DNA of 32,659 nucleotides from contig CAKSWG010000022.1 of NCBI GenBank assembly GCA_934511465.1, forward strand, positions 1 through 32,659, written 5' to 3'. Source of the stretch: an uncultured Faecalibacterium sp. Its GTDB lineage: Bacteria > Bacillota > Clostridia > Oscillospirales > Ruminococcaceae. Below, piece after piece: positions 23,001-30,856 of the stretch (its first letter is position 1; the number at the start of each line of letters is the position of its first letter). A model generated the notes under the pieces. The model was given only the letters and a program-made list of their open reading frames with translations, ran no database searches and had not been told where the DNA came from. Position numbers and translations under genes: made by a program.

Positions 23001-25511
23001 ATGAGAAAGATCAACCGTGCCGGTGAGGGCAGCTCCCCGGCATCGGCGGGCCGGAAGGTGAATGTGAGCAACAGCCGCCGGGAGCAGCCTGCCCCCAGAC
23101 GCGGCCGGGAGCCCAAAGAACCCAAAGAGCCGCGCGAGAAAAGCGGCCACCCGGTTTTGCGGTTCATTGGCCGCACCCTTGCGACCCTGCTGTGCCTTGG
23201 CATCATGGCCGGCAGCGTGGTGGCGGTGGGTGCTGTCTATTACGTGGTGCAGGCCACGGCCAATGACGGCGACCTGCTGGATCTGGATAACATTGAGCTG
23301 AGCCAGTCCAGTGTTGTCATGGCCACCGACCCGGATACCGGCGCGCAGGTAGAGTATGCTACCCTGCGCTCCTCCAACAGCCACCGTGTGTGGGCGGATC
23401 TGGAGCAGATCCCCACCAATTTGCAGTATGCGTTCATCTGCACCGAGGACAAGGACTTCTATAATGAGCCCGGCGTCAACTTCAAGCGCACCATCGGCGC
23501 TATGATCAACGAATACCTGCTGCCCATCTACAGCTCCAAGCAGGGCGCATCCACGCTGGAACAGCAGCTCATCAAGAACCTGACCGACGACAACAGCGCC
23601 AGCGGCATTGAGGGCGCACTGCGCAAGCTGCGTGAGATCTACCGTGCCCTGTGCCTGAGCAAGAGCTACTCCAAAGAGACCATTCTGGAAGCGTACCTGA
23701 ATACCATCAGCTTTACCGGCACCATTCAGGGCGTGCAGACCGCAGCCAACGAATACTTTAACAAGGACGTCAGCCAGCTGTCGCTGTGGGAGTGCGCCAC
23801 CATTGCGTCCATCACCAAGAACCCCACGAACTATAACCCTTACACGAACCCGGAAAACCTGATCAACCGCCGCAACTTCCTCATGTACAACATGTGGCAG
23901 CAGGGCGTGATCAGTGAGGAAGAGTACCGCAACGCAGCGGCCCAGCCGCTGGTGCTGGCCGAGGAAGAGAACAACAAGAACAACTCTTCCGTCACTTCCT
24001 ACTTTACCGATGCGCTGTTCACCGAGCTGGTGCAGGACATCATGGCAAAGGAGAACATCTCCGAGGCCGAGGCCCAGAAACTGCTGTACACCGGCGGCTT
24101 TACCGTTGAAGCAACGGTGAACACCAAGGTGCAGTCCGCCATGGAAAACCTGATGCTCAACACCGACGACGCCTATTTCCCGGCCGGCTGGCACGAGGAA
24201 GAGGTGACTTCCATCTCGGACGACGATGTGCAGGTGATGAACGAGGACGGCACCCCCAAGACCCGCACCGGCGACGACGGCACCGTCTACTATTACCGCA
24301 GCGTGCGCACGCAGGCGGCCATGGTCACGCTGGACTATGACGGCAATGTGGTGGCCATCGTGGGCGGTCTGGGCCAGAAGAACAAGAGCCTTTCGCTGAA
24401 CCGCGCCTACAGCGTCACCCGCCAGACCGGTTCTACCATCAAGCCCATCGGCGCTTATGCACTGGGCGTGGAGTACGGCCTTGTGAACTGGTCCACCATG
24501 CTCAACAACTCCCCCCTGTACCAGAAGCAGGATATGGTGATCCGCGATGAGGATTACTGCCGCAAGAACGGCCTGATGGGCCTTTCCGATAAGCAGCTGC
24601 GCGCTTACCCCAACGCATGGCGCAGCTGGCCCCGCAACTATGGCGGCAACTACGGCGACAACACCGATATCCCGCTGTGGAACGGCTTGGCCCGCTCGCT
24701 GAACACCATTGCCATCCGCGTGGGCGACCTTGTGGGCGCAAGCAACATCTTCAATTTTGTCTATAACACTTTGCAGCTGGATACGCTGGACCCGGTAAAT
24801 GACGTGGGCCTTGCCCAGATGGTCATGGGCAGCCAGACCCACGGCGTAACGCCCACGGCGCTGGCCGCAGCTTTCCAGATCTTCTACGACGGCCAGTACA
24901 CCACCCCGCACCTGTACACCCGTGTGCTGGACCGTGACGGCAACATCTATCTGGAAAACAACGCCACCAGCTATCAGGCCTTGACCCCGGATACCGCCTA
25001 TGTGATGAACCGCCTGCTGAAGAACGTGCTGTACTCCAGTGTAGGTACCGCCGGTGGACGTTACCCCAACTCCAACGGCATGGAGTCCTTTGGCAAGACC
25101 GGTACCGCCAGCGACGAAAAGGACCTGTGGTTCGTGGGCGGCACGCCGTATTACGTTACCGCTGTGTGGTGGGGCTACGATGCGCCCTACGATATGACCA
25201 AAACGCTGGGCAAGCAGCAGGCCAAGACCCGTACCTGTGTTATGGCGTGGAAGGCCCTGATGGAGCAGGTACAGGCAGACCTGCCCTATAAGGCATTCCC
25301 CGCCTCCGCCGGTGTGGTGGAGCGCCGCTACTGCACCCAGAGCGGCCTGCTGGCGGGCGCTTCCTGCCCCGGCACCGCCGTGGGTTACTACCGTGCGGAC
25401 GACCTGCCCGCCACCTGCAACTACTCCCACGCCGCCGCAGAACCCGCAGCGGATGCTGCACCGGAGCAGACTGTCATTCCCGCAGATACAAGTAATCTGG
25501 ATACCGACTGA
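23001..25511 (+). CDS. Class A penicillin-binding protein (bifunctional transglycosylase/transpeptidase)
   Basis: An 836-aa peptidoglycan synthase. A basic Pro-rich cytoplasmic tail (1-50) precedes one membrane anchor (about 55-82). The glycosyltransferase domain carries EDKDFYNEPG (E149 catalytic) and GASTLEQQLIKNL. The transpeptidase domain has all three motifs: S478-TIK, S566-LN and K699-TG. The EDxxFxxHxG consensus reads EDKDFYNEPG, so the usual His is replaced. The ATG at 23001 is 17 nt after a perfect AGGAGG (22978-22983), too far. An in-frame ATC at 22992 is at the ideal 8 nt, so the true start may be ATC (adding three residues). It is transcribed from its own promoter. Confidence 0.95.
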   Translation: MRKINRAGEGSSPASAGRKVNVSNSRREQPAPRRGREPKEPKEPREKSGHPVLRFIGRTLATLLCLGIMAGSVVAVGAVYYVVQATANDGDLLDLDNIELSQSSVVMATDPDTGAQVEYATLRSSNSHRVWADLEQIPTNLQYAFICTEDKDFYNEPGVNFKRTIGAMINEYLLPIYSSKQGASTLEQQLIKNLTDDNSASGIEGALRKLREIYRALCLSKSYSKETILEAYLNTISFTGTIQGVQTAANEYFNKDVSQLSLWECATIASITKNPTNYNPYTNPENLINRRNFLMYNMWQQGVISEEEYRNAAAQPLVLAEEENNKNNSSVTSYFTDALFTELVQDIMAKENISEAEAQKLLYTGGFTVEATVNTKVQSAMENLMLNTDDAYFPAGWHEEEVTSISDDDVQVMNEDGTPKTRTGDDGTVYYYRSVRTQAAMVTLDYDGNVVAIVGGLGQKNKSLSLNRAYSVTRQTGSTIKPIGAYALGVEYGLVNWSTMLNNSPLYQKQDMVIRDEDYCRKNGLMGLSDKQLRAYPNAWRSWPRNYGGNYGDNTDIPLWNGLARSLNTIAIRVGDLVGASNIFNFVYNTLQLDTLDPVNDVGLAQMVMGSQTHGVTPTALAAAFQIFYDGQYTTPHLYTRVLDRDGNIYLENNATSYQALTPDTAYVMNRLLKNVLYSSVGTAGGRYPNSNGMESFGKTGTASDEKDLWFVGGTPYYVTAVWWGYDAPYDMTKTLGKQQAKTRTCVMAWKALMEQVQADLPYKAFPASAGVVERRYCTQSGLLAGASCPGTAVGYYRADDLPATCNYSHAAAEPAADAAPEQTVIPADTSNLDTD

Positions 25512-25627
25512 TCTGTGCATGTTCTGCGGACAGAACACGAAAGGCGTACTTTCGGCATAAACACCGGGTGAATCCGGCAAGGAAACACCGCACTTCAAAC
25601 GACAAAACTGGATAATCTGCCAAAAAC

Positions 25628-25662
25628 GCATCCGACCTCTTGCATTGCAGGGGGTCGGATGC
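25628..25662. promoter_or_regulatory. 10-bp inverted repeat overlapping the ACT-hom promoter (possible operator, or terminator of the PBP gene)
   Basis: GCATCCGACC (25628-25637) and GGTCGGATGC (25653-25662) are perfect inverted repeats with a 15-nt loop. On the plus strand no T run follows. On the minus strand GTTTTTGG follows. The right arm ends exactly where the -10 box begins. Confidence 0.55.
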
Positions 25663-25668
25663 TATTAT
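25640..25668 (+). promoter_or_regulatory. Promoter of the ACT-hom-thrB-lysC operon
   Basis: TTGCAT (25640-25645), a 17-nt spacer ending TGC and TATTAT (25663-25668) form an extended -10 promoter about 40 nt before the TTG start of the ACT gene. Confidence 0.55.
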
Positions 25669-25707
25669 ATTCACTGCAAGAACACTTGTGTTTGTGAGGT
25701 GAACAAG

Positions 25708-26139
25708 TTGGAACGCCGCTTTTATCTGGTAGATGCGCAGGTGCTGCCTGAGGTATTCCTCAAGGTGGTGCGTGCCAAGGAGCTGCTTGCCAGCGGGGAA
25801 GCGCGCAGCATTTCCGCTGCTACCCGCGCAGTCGATCTTTCGCGCAGCGCATTTTATAAGTATAAGGACTGCATCTTTGATTCAGAGAACGGCCGCGAGG
25901 TGATCACCGTCATGGCCACCCTGCGGGACGAGACCGGCGCTTTGCAGAGCCTGCTGGCCGGTATCAGCGCCGCAGGTGCCAGCATCGTGACCATCAACCA
26001 GTCCACACCGGAAAACGGTGCCGCACTGGTGGCCGTTACCATCCGCACCGATACCATGCAGATGACCCCCGAGGAGCTTACCGAGAAGCTCTCGCGCCAG
26101 CGCATGGTGGTGGGCGTGCACTGTGGATACAATCTGTAA
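25708..26139 (+). CDS. ACT domain protein, UPF0735 (PheB/ThrR-like), probable regulator
   Basis: A 143-aa protein. The N-terminal 60 residues contain a helix-turn-helix-like segment (SISAATRAVDLSRSAFYKYKDCIF). The rest is an ACT domain (VITVMATLRDETGALQSLLAGIS...ATIVTINQ-like fold), which usually binds an amino acid. This two-part build is UPF0735; as I recall, the Bacillus member was shown to repress threonine genes, though I cannot check it. The start is TTG at 25708, with GAGGTG 6 nt upstream; the in-frame GTG at 25699 lacks a ribosome site. hom starts 31 nt downstream, so control of the threonine branch by threonine is a natural inference. Confidence 0.85.
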   Translation: MERRFYLVDAQVLPEVFLKVVRAKELLASGEARSISAATRAVDLSRSAFYKYKDCIFDSENGREVITVMATLRDETGALQSLLAGISAAGASIVTINQSTPENGAALVAVTIRTDTMQMTPEELTEKLSRQRMVVGVHCGYNL

Positions 26140-26170
26140 GCAGTTTTGAGAAAAACGAGGGAAAACGACA

Positions 26171-27406
26171 ATGGCTAAAATTGCAATTCTGGGCTTTGGC
26201 ACGGTGGGCAGCGGCGTGTACGAGGTTTTGTGCCGCAACGCTGCAAGTGTCTCCCGCCGTGCAGGTGAGCCGGTAGAGGTCAAGTATATTCTGGACCCGA
26301 AGGATTTTTCCGGTCATCCGGCCGCAAACCTGTTCGTCAAGAACTTTGATGTCATTCTGGAAGACCCGGAGATCAGGGTGGTGGTGGAGACCATCGGCGG
26401 CACCCGCTTTGCCTACCCGTATGTAAAGGCCTGTCTTGAGAGCGGCCGCAGCGTGTGCACCTCCAACAAGGAAATGGTGGCCACCTACGGAGCCGAGCTG
26501 CTGGGCCTTGCCAAAGAGCACGGCTGTGCCTTCCTGTTCGAGGCTTCTGTGGGCGGCGGCACCCCCATCATTACGCCGATGCACCAGTGTCTGGCCGCGA
26601 ACGTCATCACTGAGGTGGAGGGCATCGTGAACGGCACCACCAACTTCATGCTCACCAAGATGGTGCGTGAGGGTCTGGGCTTTGACGATGCACTGAAAAT
26701 TGCACAGGAGCTGGGCTACGCGGAGACCAAGGATCCCAGCGACGATGTGGATGGCCGCGATGCCTGCCGCAAGATCGCCATTCTGTCCTCGCTGGTCTGC
26801 GGCCACCAGATCTACCCCCAGAACATTCCCACCCGCGGCATCCGCGATATCACCGCCGCGGATGTGGCAGCAGCTGAAAAGCTGGGCTGTGTCATCAAGC
26901 TGATCGCATGGATGAAGCGCGGCAAGGACGGCAGCGTGGCGGCGGGCGTGGAGCCCTGTCTGGTGCCCAAGGCAAACCAGCTGGCCAGCGTGGACGATGT
27001 GTTCAACGCTGTGCTGGTCAAGGGCGATATGCTGGGCGATGTGGTGTTCTACGGTAAGGGCGCCGGCAAGCTGCCCACCGCCAGCGCCGTTGTAGCCGAT
27101 GTGGTGGACGCCCTGAAGCATGGCGCCAAGGTGCACGACAGCCTGTTCTGGCAGCCCGCTGAGCCGGTGGACGGCATGCTCACCGATCCTGCTCCCGCCG
27201 CATATTATGTGCGTGTGGCAGGCATTGCTCCCGCAGTGGTGGAAGCCATCTACGGCTACGGCAAGGTGGTGGATGAGCGCTACGAGGGCTGCGCCTACTT
27301 TGTGGAGCGTGCCGATGACAAAGCCCTGTCCGAAGCGGCCCGCAAGGTGGAAGCCGTGGGCGGCAGCGTGAAGCTGGTGCTCAAGCGTCTGCCGGAAGAA
27401 AACTGA
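26171..27406 (+). CDS. hom: Homoserine dehydrogenase
   Basis: A 411-aa enzyme that reduces aspartate semialdehyde to homoserine with NAD(P)H. The N-terminal Rossmann motif is GFGTVGSG (8-15). The catalytic region includes GGGTPIITPM, EGIVNGTTNFML and DVDGRDACRKIAILS. The C-terminus (about 335-411) looks like an ACT domain starting YYVRVAGIAPAVVEAIYG, suggesting feedback inhibition, probably by threonine. The ribosome site GAGGG is weak. It lies between the ACT regulator and homoserine kinase in one operon. Confidence 0.97.
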   Translation: MAKIAILGFGTVGSGVYEVLCRNAASVSRRAGEPVEVKYILDPKDFSGHPAANLFVKNFDVILEDPEIRVVVETIGGTRFAYPYVKACLESGRSVCTSNKEMVATYGAELLGLAKEHGCAFLFEASVGGGTPIITPMHQCLAANVITEVEGIVNGTTNFMLTKMVREGLGFDDALKIAQELGYAETKDPSDDVDGRDACRKIAILSSLVCGHQIYPQNIPTRGIRDITAADVAAAEKLGCVIKLIAWMKRGKDGSVAAGVEPCLVPKANQLASVDDVFNAVLVKGDMLGDVVFYGKGAGKLPTASAVVADVVDALKHGAKVHDSLFWQPAEPVDGMLTDPAPAAYYVRVAGIAPAVVEAIYGYGKVVDERYEGCAYFVERADDKALSEAARKVEAVGGSVKLVLKRLPEEN

Positions 27407-27433
27407 TAACGGAAAAAGAAAGGTGCAGCGGCT

Positions 27434-28339
27434 ATGAAGATCAAGGTTTCTGTCCCGGCCACCAGCGCGAACATCGGCTCCGGCTTTGATGCGCTGGGTC
27501 TGGCGGTGACGCTGTATAATACGGTCACCTTTGAAGACAGCGAGGTGCTGGATATCTCGTCTGCGGACGGTACCCGCATCCCGCGCGGTGAATCCAATCT
27601 GGTGTACCGCTCGGCAAAGGGCCTGTTTGAAAAAGTTGGCAAGCAGATCCCGCCCCTCAAGATCACCCAGACCAACCCCATTCCCATGGCCCGGGGTCTG
27701 GGCTCTTCTTCGGCCTGCATCATCGCGGGCCTGCTGGGTGCCAACCGGATGCTGGGCGATGTGCTCAACACGCAGGAGCTGCTCACGCTGGCTACCTCCA
27801 TCGAGGGCCACCCCGATAACGTGGCCCCGGCCCTGCTGGGCGGTCTGACCAGCAGCGTGTTTGAGGAGGGCAAGGTGTACTCGGTCAAGCGCGATGTGGA
27901 CGAAACGCTGTGCTTTGCCGCCATCGTGCCGGACTACAAGCTGCTGACGGAAGCCGCCCGCGCGGCCCTGCCCAAGGAAGTTTCCCACAAGGACGCGGTG
28001 TATAACCTTTCGCGCGCGGCGCTGGTGCCCGCCGCCTTCTGCGAGGGCAGGCATGACCTGCTGGCCATTGCCACTGAGGATAAGCTGCACCAGCCCTACC
28101 GCATGCCGCTGATGCCCGGTTCCAAGGAAGTGTTCGACATGGCGCGCCTGTGCGGCGCAAAGGCCGTTTACGTTTCCGGTGCGGGCAGCACCGTGATGGC
28201 GGTGGCCGAAAAGGCCGAGGCCGAAAAATTTTATTCCAAGCTGGAAAAAGGGCTGGAGCTGCTGGAAGGCTTGGACGGATGTGAAGCATTTACATTGCTG
28301 CGTTTGGATGCCGATAACACCGGCGCAACGGTGGAATGA
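27434..28339 (+). CDS. thrB: Homoserine kinase
   Basis: A 301-aa GHMP-family kinase that makes O-phosphohomoserine, the precursor of threonine. It has the N-terminal PATSANIGSGFDALG and the ATP-binding PMARGLGSSSACIIAGLLGAN near residue 85, with the third GHMP motif VSGAGSTVMAV near the C-terminus. AAAGGTG lies about 9 nt before the ATG. Threonine synthase (thrC) and aspartate-semialdehyde dehydrogenase are not in the window. Confidence 0.97.
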   Translation: MKIKVSVPATSANIGSGFDALGLAVTLYNTVTFEDSEVLDISSADGTRIPRGESNLVYRSAKGLFEKVGKQIPPLKITQTNPIPMARGLGSSSACIIAGLLGANRMLGDVLNTQELLTLATSIEGHPDNVAPALLGGLTSSVFEEGKVYSVKRDVDETLCFAAIVPDYKLLTEAARAALPKEVSHKDAVYNLSRAALVPAAFCEGRHDLLAIATEDKLHQPYRMPLMPGSKEVFDMARLCGAKAVYVSGAGSTVMAVAEKAEAEKFYSKLEKGLELLEGLDGCEAFTLLRLDADNTGATVE

Positions 28340-28431
28340 TAAATGGGATAGGGAAGTGCAAGGTTCTGCCTGCTGCTTCCACCCGGTGTACCCCTTTTGA
28401 TCAAGGGACAAAAAGAGGAGAGTGACAAGAT

Positions 28432-29631
28432 ATGGCGTTGATCGTACAGAAGTTCGGCGGTTCTTCGGTGAAGGACCGTGACCGTATCTTCAACGTGGCA
28501 CGCATTGTGGCAAATACCCACAACGCGGGCAATGACGTAGTTGTGGTGGTGTCCGCTCAGGGCGATACCACCGATGACCTGATCGCCAAGGCTGGGGAGA
28601 TCACCCACAACCCTTCGGCCCGTGAAATGGATATGCTGCTGGCTACCGGCGAGCAGATCAGCATTTCGCTGCTGGCCATGGCGCTGAACGAGCTGGGCTG
28701 CCATGCCATCAGCCTGACCGGCTGGCAGGCGGGCTTCCGCACCGACCGCGCCTACACCAAGGCACGCATCAACCGCTTGGAGACCGAGCGCATCTCCTCG
28801 GAGCTGGAGCGCAACCGCGTGGTGGTGGTGGCAGGCTTCCAGGGCCTGAACAAGCTGGACGATATCACCACGCTGGGCCGCGGCGGCTCCGACACCAGCG
28901 CCGTTGCCATTGCAGCAGCCCTGCACGCAGACCGCTGCCAGATCTTTACCGATGTGGAAGGCGTTTACACCGCCGACCCGCGCAAGGTGCGCAACACCCG
29001 CAAGCTGGATGAGATCACCTTTGACGAGATGCTGGAGCTGGCGTCTCTGGGCGCACAGGTGCTGAACAACCGCAGCGTGGAGCTGGCTAAGAAGTATAAT
29101 GTGGAGCTGGAGGTGCTCTCCAGCCTGAATCCCGTGCCCGGTACGGTGGTCAAGGAGGTTACGAAAGACATGGAAGGTATGCTGATCAAGGGCGTCGCAA
29201 AGGACACCGATGTTGCTGTTATCACGATTCTGAACGTTCCCGATGAGCCGGGCATGAGCTTCAAGATCTTTGGCCTGCTGGCCCAGAAAAACATCAACGT
29301 GGACATCATTTTGCAGTCCACCGGCCGCGACGGCAAGAAGGATATCAGCTTTACCTGCTCTGAGGGCGAAGCCGATCTGGCCCTGCGTGTGCTGAAGGAG
29401 AGCGCACACTTCAGCGATGTGAGCGTGGACACCACCTGCGCAAAGGTCTCCATCGTGGGTGCCGGCATGCAGAGCCACAGCGGCGTTGCTTCCAAGATGT
29501 TTGAGGCACTGTCCAACAACAACATCAACATCAAGATGATCTCCACCAGCGAGATCAAGATCTCCTGCATCATCGACCGCGAGGACGCCGATAAGGCCGT
29601 TTCCGCCATCCACGATATGCTGTTTGACTGA
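28432..29631 (+). CDS. lysC: Aspartate kinase
   Basis: A 399-aa enzyme that phosphorylates aspartate, opening the pathway to lysine, threonine and methionine. The kinase domain starts VQKFGGSSV and includes GFQGL, TTLGRGGSDTSAVAIAAALHAD and FTDVEGVYTADPRKV. Two tandem ACT domains occupy about residues 250-399 (VAVITILNVPDEPGMSFKIF and CAKVSIVGAGMQSHSGVASKMF), the usual site of allosteric feedback. The 92-nt gap after thrB contains only a short CCCTT/AAGGG stem, so it is probably the last gene of the operon. AGAGGAG precedes the ATG. No lysine riboswitch is seen. Confidence 0.97.
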   Translation: MALIVQKFGGSSVKDRDRIFNVARIVANTHNAGNDVVVVVSAQGDTTDDLIAKAGEITHNPSAREMDMLLATGEQISISLLAMALNELGCHAISLTGWQAGFRTDRAYTKARINRLETERISSELERNRVVVVAGFQGLNKLDDITTLGRGGSDTSAVAIAAALHADRCQIFTDVEGVYTADPRKVRNTRKLDEITFDEMLELASLGAQVLNNRSVELAKKYNVELEVLSSLNPVPGTVVKEVTKDMEGMLIKGVAKDTDVAVITILNVPDEPGMSFKIFGLLAQKNINVDIILQSTGRDGKKDISFTCSEGEADLALRVLKESAHFSDVSVDTTCAKVSIVGAGMQSHSGVASKMFEALSNNNINIKMISTSEIKISCIIDREDADKAVSAIHDMLFD

Positions 29632-29652
29632 TTTGTAAAAATTGTTTTCTCT

Positions 29653-29691
29653 GCGCCGTACAGTTTTTCGGAAGCTGTACGGCGCTTTTTT
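29653..29691 (+). terminator. Terminator of the ACT-hom-thrB-lysC operon
   Basis: GCGCCGTACAG pairs perfectly with CTGTACGGCGC around an 11-nt loop, followed by TTTTTT. Confidence 0.92.
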
Positions 29692-29696
29692 AACGG

Positions 29697-29870
29697 CCTC
29701 GCCCTCTCAGTCGCTTACGCGACAGATTCCCCTTTTTGTCGCTTCGCGACATCTTCCCCCGGCGCGGGGGAAGTCTTTCCTCAAAGGGAGAGCCTCTGGC
29801 GAAGAGAGAAACTTTCTGGTTCTGCCAAAGCCTCTCTCACTGAGGGAGGTGGATGCGAGCGTGCGAGCAG
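29697..29870. repeat. Palindrome-rich intergenic repeat (MITE/REP-like)
   Basis: The segment is a chain of small palindromes: TCGC-TTAC-GCGA, TGTCGC-TTC-GCGACA, CTTCCCCC-GGCGC-GGGGGAAG, and CCTCTCTCA-C-TGAGGGAGG near the right end. Its ends, CCCTCTCAGT and (on the other strand) CCTCCCTCAGT, form approximate terminal inverted repeats. From memory, near-identical segments are scattered between genes in Faecalibacterium and relatives; I cannot search for copies here. It carries no supportable gene. The 373-nt gap between lysC and the M15 gene also holds the lysC terminator and the M15 promoter. Confidence 0.75.
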
Positions 29871-29914
29871 ACGGAAGGAGCTTTTTCGGTCATACTTATT
29901 TTACACTTCCGGCG

Positions 29915-29943
29915 TTTACACAAAATGCAAAGGGGTGTATAAT
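29915..29943 (+). promoter_or_regulatory. Near-consensus SigA promoter of the M15 peptidase gene
   Basis: TTTACA (29915-29920), 17 nt, then TATAAT (29938-29943): 11 of 12 consensus bases. The leader is about 55 nt. Confidence 0.85.
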
Positions 29944-30004
29944 ATACACTGTATCTGTGCGGCGCAGCGCGCTGCAAATTCTGCCAAAGGAGCTGCAACG
30001 CACC

Positions 30005-30817
30005 ATGGAACCAATCAATCAAAAGGCCCCCAAAACCCGCCTGACCCGCCAGCAGTATATGCGCCGCAAGCGGCTGCGTCTGGTGCGCAACTGGGCCATC
30101 CTCATTCTGGCCTGCGCCGCCATTGTGGCGCTGATGACCAAGGGCATCCTCTGGCTGCTGCCCAAGGTGAACGCCGCCCTTGCCGGGCCCAAAAAGTTTG
30201 AAGCCGCCAGCTACAGCGGCACCGGCTACACCTTTGACGCCGACGATGCGCGCCTTGCGCTGGTGAACGCCAACCTGCCCTTTGCGGAGGAGCCTGCACC
30301 GGAGCTTGCCGCTGCCAATGAGGACGGCACCATCCAGCTGGAAGCCGAGACCGCCGCAGCTTACCGGAAAATGGCTGCCGCTGCGGCAGAGGACGGCGTC
30401 ACGCTGGTGCTGGCGGCAGGCTATCAGGACGCCGACGCCCGGGCCGCCGCCTACGAATCGCAGAAGCAGCGGTATCTGGAAAAGGGCAAAACCGAAGAAG
30501 ATGCTGCCAGCCTTGCCGCAGATATCCGCCTGCCCGCAGAGTGCAGTGAGCACGGCACCGGCTATGCGGCGGATATCCTCAGCAGCGACTACCCGGACTG
30601 CGACACCGGTTTTGAAAGCACCCGCGCTTACGAATGGCTGACGGCCTATGCCGCCGAATATGGCTTTATCCTGCGCTACCCGCAGGAGCATCAGGCGACG
30701 ACCGGCGTGGTGTTTGAGCCGTGGCACTGGCGGTATGTGGGCACCGAGAATGCCCTTGCCATCCGTGCAAGCGGCCTGAGCTTGGAAGAATTTCTTGCCT
30801 TGCAGAAGGCGTCATAA
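30005..30817 (+). CDS. Membrane-anchored M15 D-alanyl-D-alanine carboxypeptidase (VanY/DacB type)
   Basis: A 270-aa protein. After a basic N-terminus (KTRLTRQQYMRRKRLRL) a single membrane anchor spans about residues 28-52. The C-terminal domain is an M15B zinc peptidase: first ligands H183 and D190 in SEHGTGYAADI, catalytic E238 and ligand H241 in EPWHWRY, with EWLTAYAAEYGFILRYP between. Such enzymes trim the terminal D-Ala from peptidoglycan stem peptides outside the cell. The start is ATG at 30005 with AAGGAG about 11 nt upstream; earlier in-frame ATGs would run through the repeat and the promoter. No vanRS or ligase genes are nearby, so it is probably a housekeeping trimming enzyme rather than a resistance gene. 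Confidence 0.9.
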   Translation: MEPINQKAPKTRLTRQQYMRRKRLRLVRNWAILILACAAIVALMTKGILWLLPKVNAALAGPKKFEAASYSGTGYTFDADDARLALVNANLPFAEEPAPELAAANEDGTIQLEAETAAAYRKMAAAAAEDGVTLVLAAGYQDADARAAAYESQKQRYLEKGKTEEDAASLAADIRLPAECSEHGTGYAADILSSDYPDCDTGFESTRAYEWLTAYAAEYGFILRYPQEHQATTGVVFEPWHWRYVGTENALAIRASGLSLEEFLALQKAS

Positions 30818-30828
30818 CAACAAAAGCT

Positions 30829-30844
30829 CCCTGTGCAAACAGGG
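30829..30844 (+). promoter_or_regulatory. GNRA-loop hairpin abutting the ribosome site of the M16-like gene
   Basis: CCCTGT-GCAA-ACAGGG is a perfect 6-bp stem with a GCAA tetraloop. It ends 1 nt before the GGAGG used by the downstream TTG start. Confidence 0.5.
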
Positions 30845-30856
30845 CGGAGGAACAAA

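Noticed and set aside
22893..25631. A 912-codon minus-strand frame opposite the PBP gene
   Set aside because: Antisense shadow rich in Val, His and Gly; the plus strand encodes a complete class A PBP.
26140..28431. Riboswitch or T-box control within the hom-thrB-lysC genes
   Set aside because: The gaps are 31, 27 and 92 nt and lack T-box or lysine-riboswitch elements; only a short CCCTT/AAGGG stem is present before lysC.
29642..30004. N-terminal extension of the M15 peptidase gene back to 29642
   Set aside because: It would translate the lysC terminator, the repeat and the gene's own promoter; the AAGGAG at 29988 fits the ATG at 30005.
30005..30817. VanY-like gene as part of a glycopeptide-resistance cluster
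   Set aside because: No D-Ala-D-Lac or D-Ser ligase, VanX or two-component genes nearby; neighbours are amino-acid synthesis and M16 genes.
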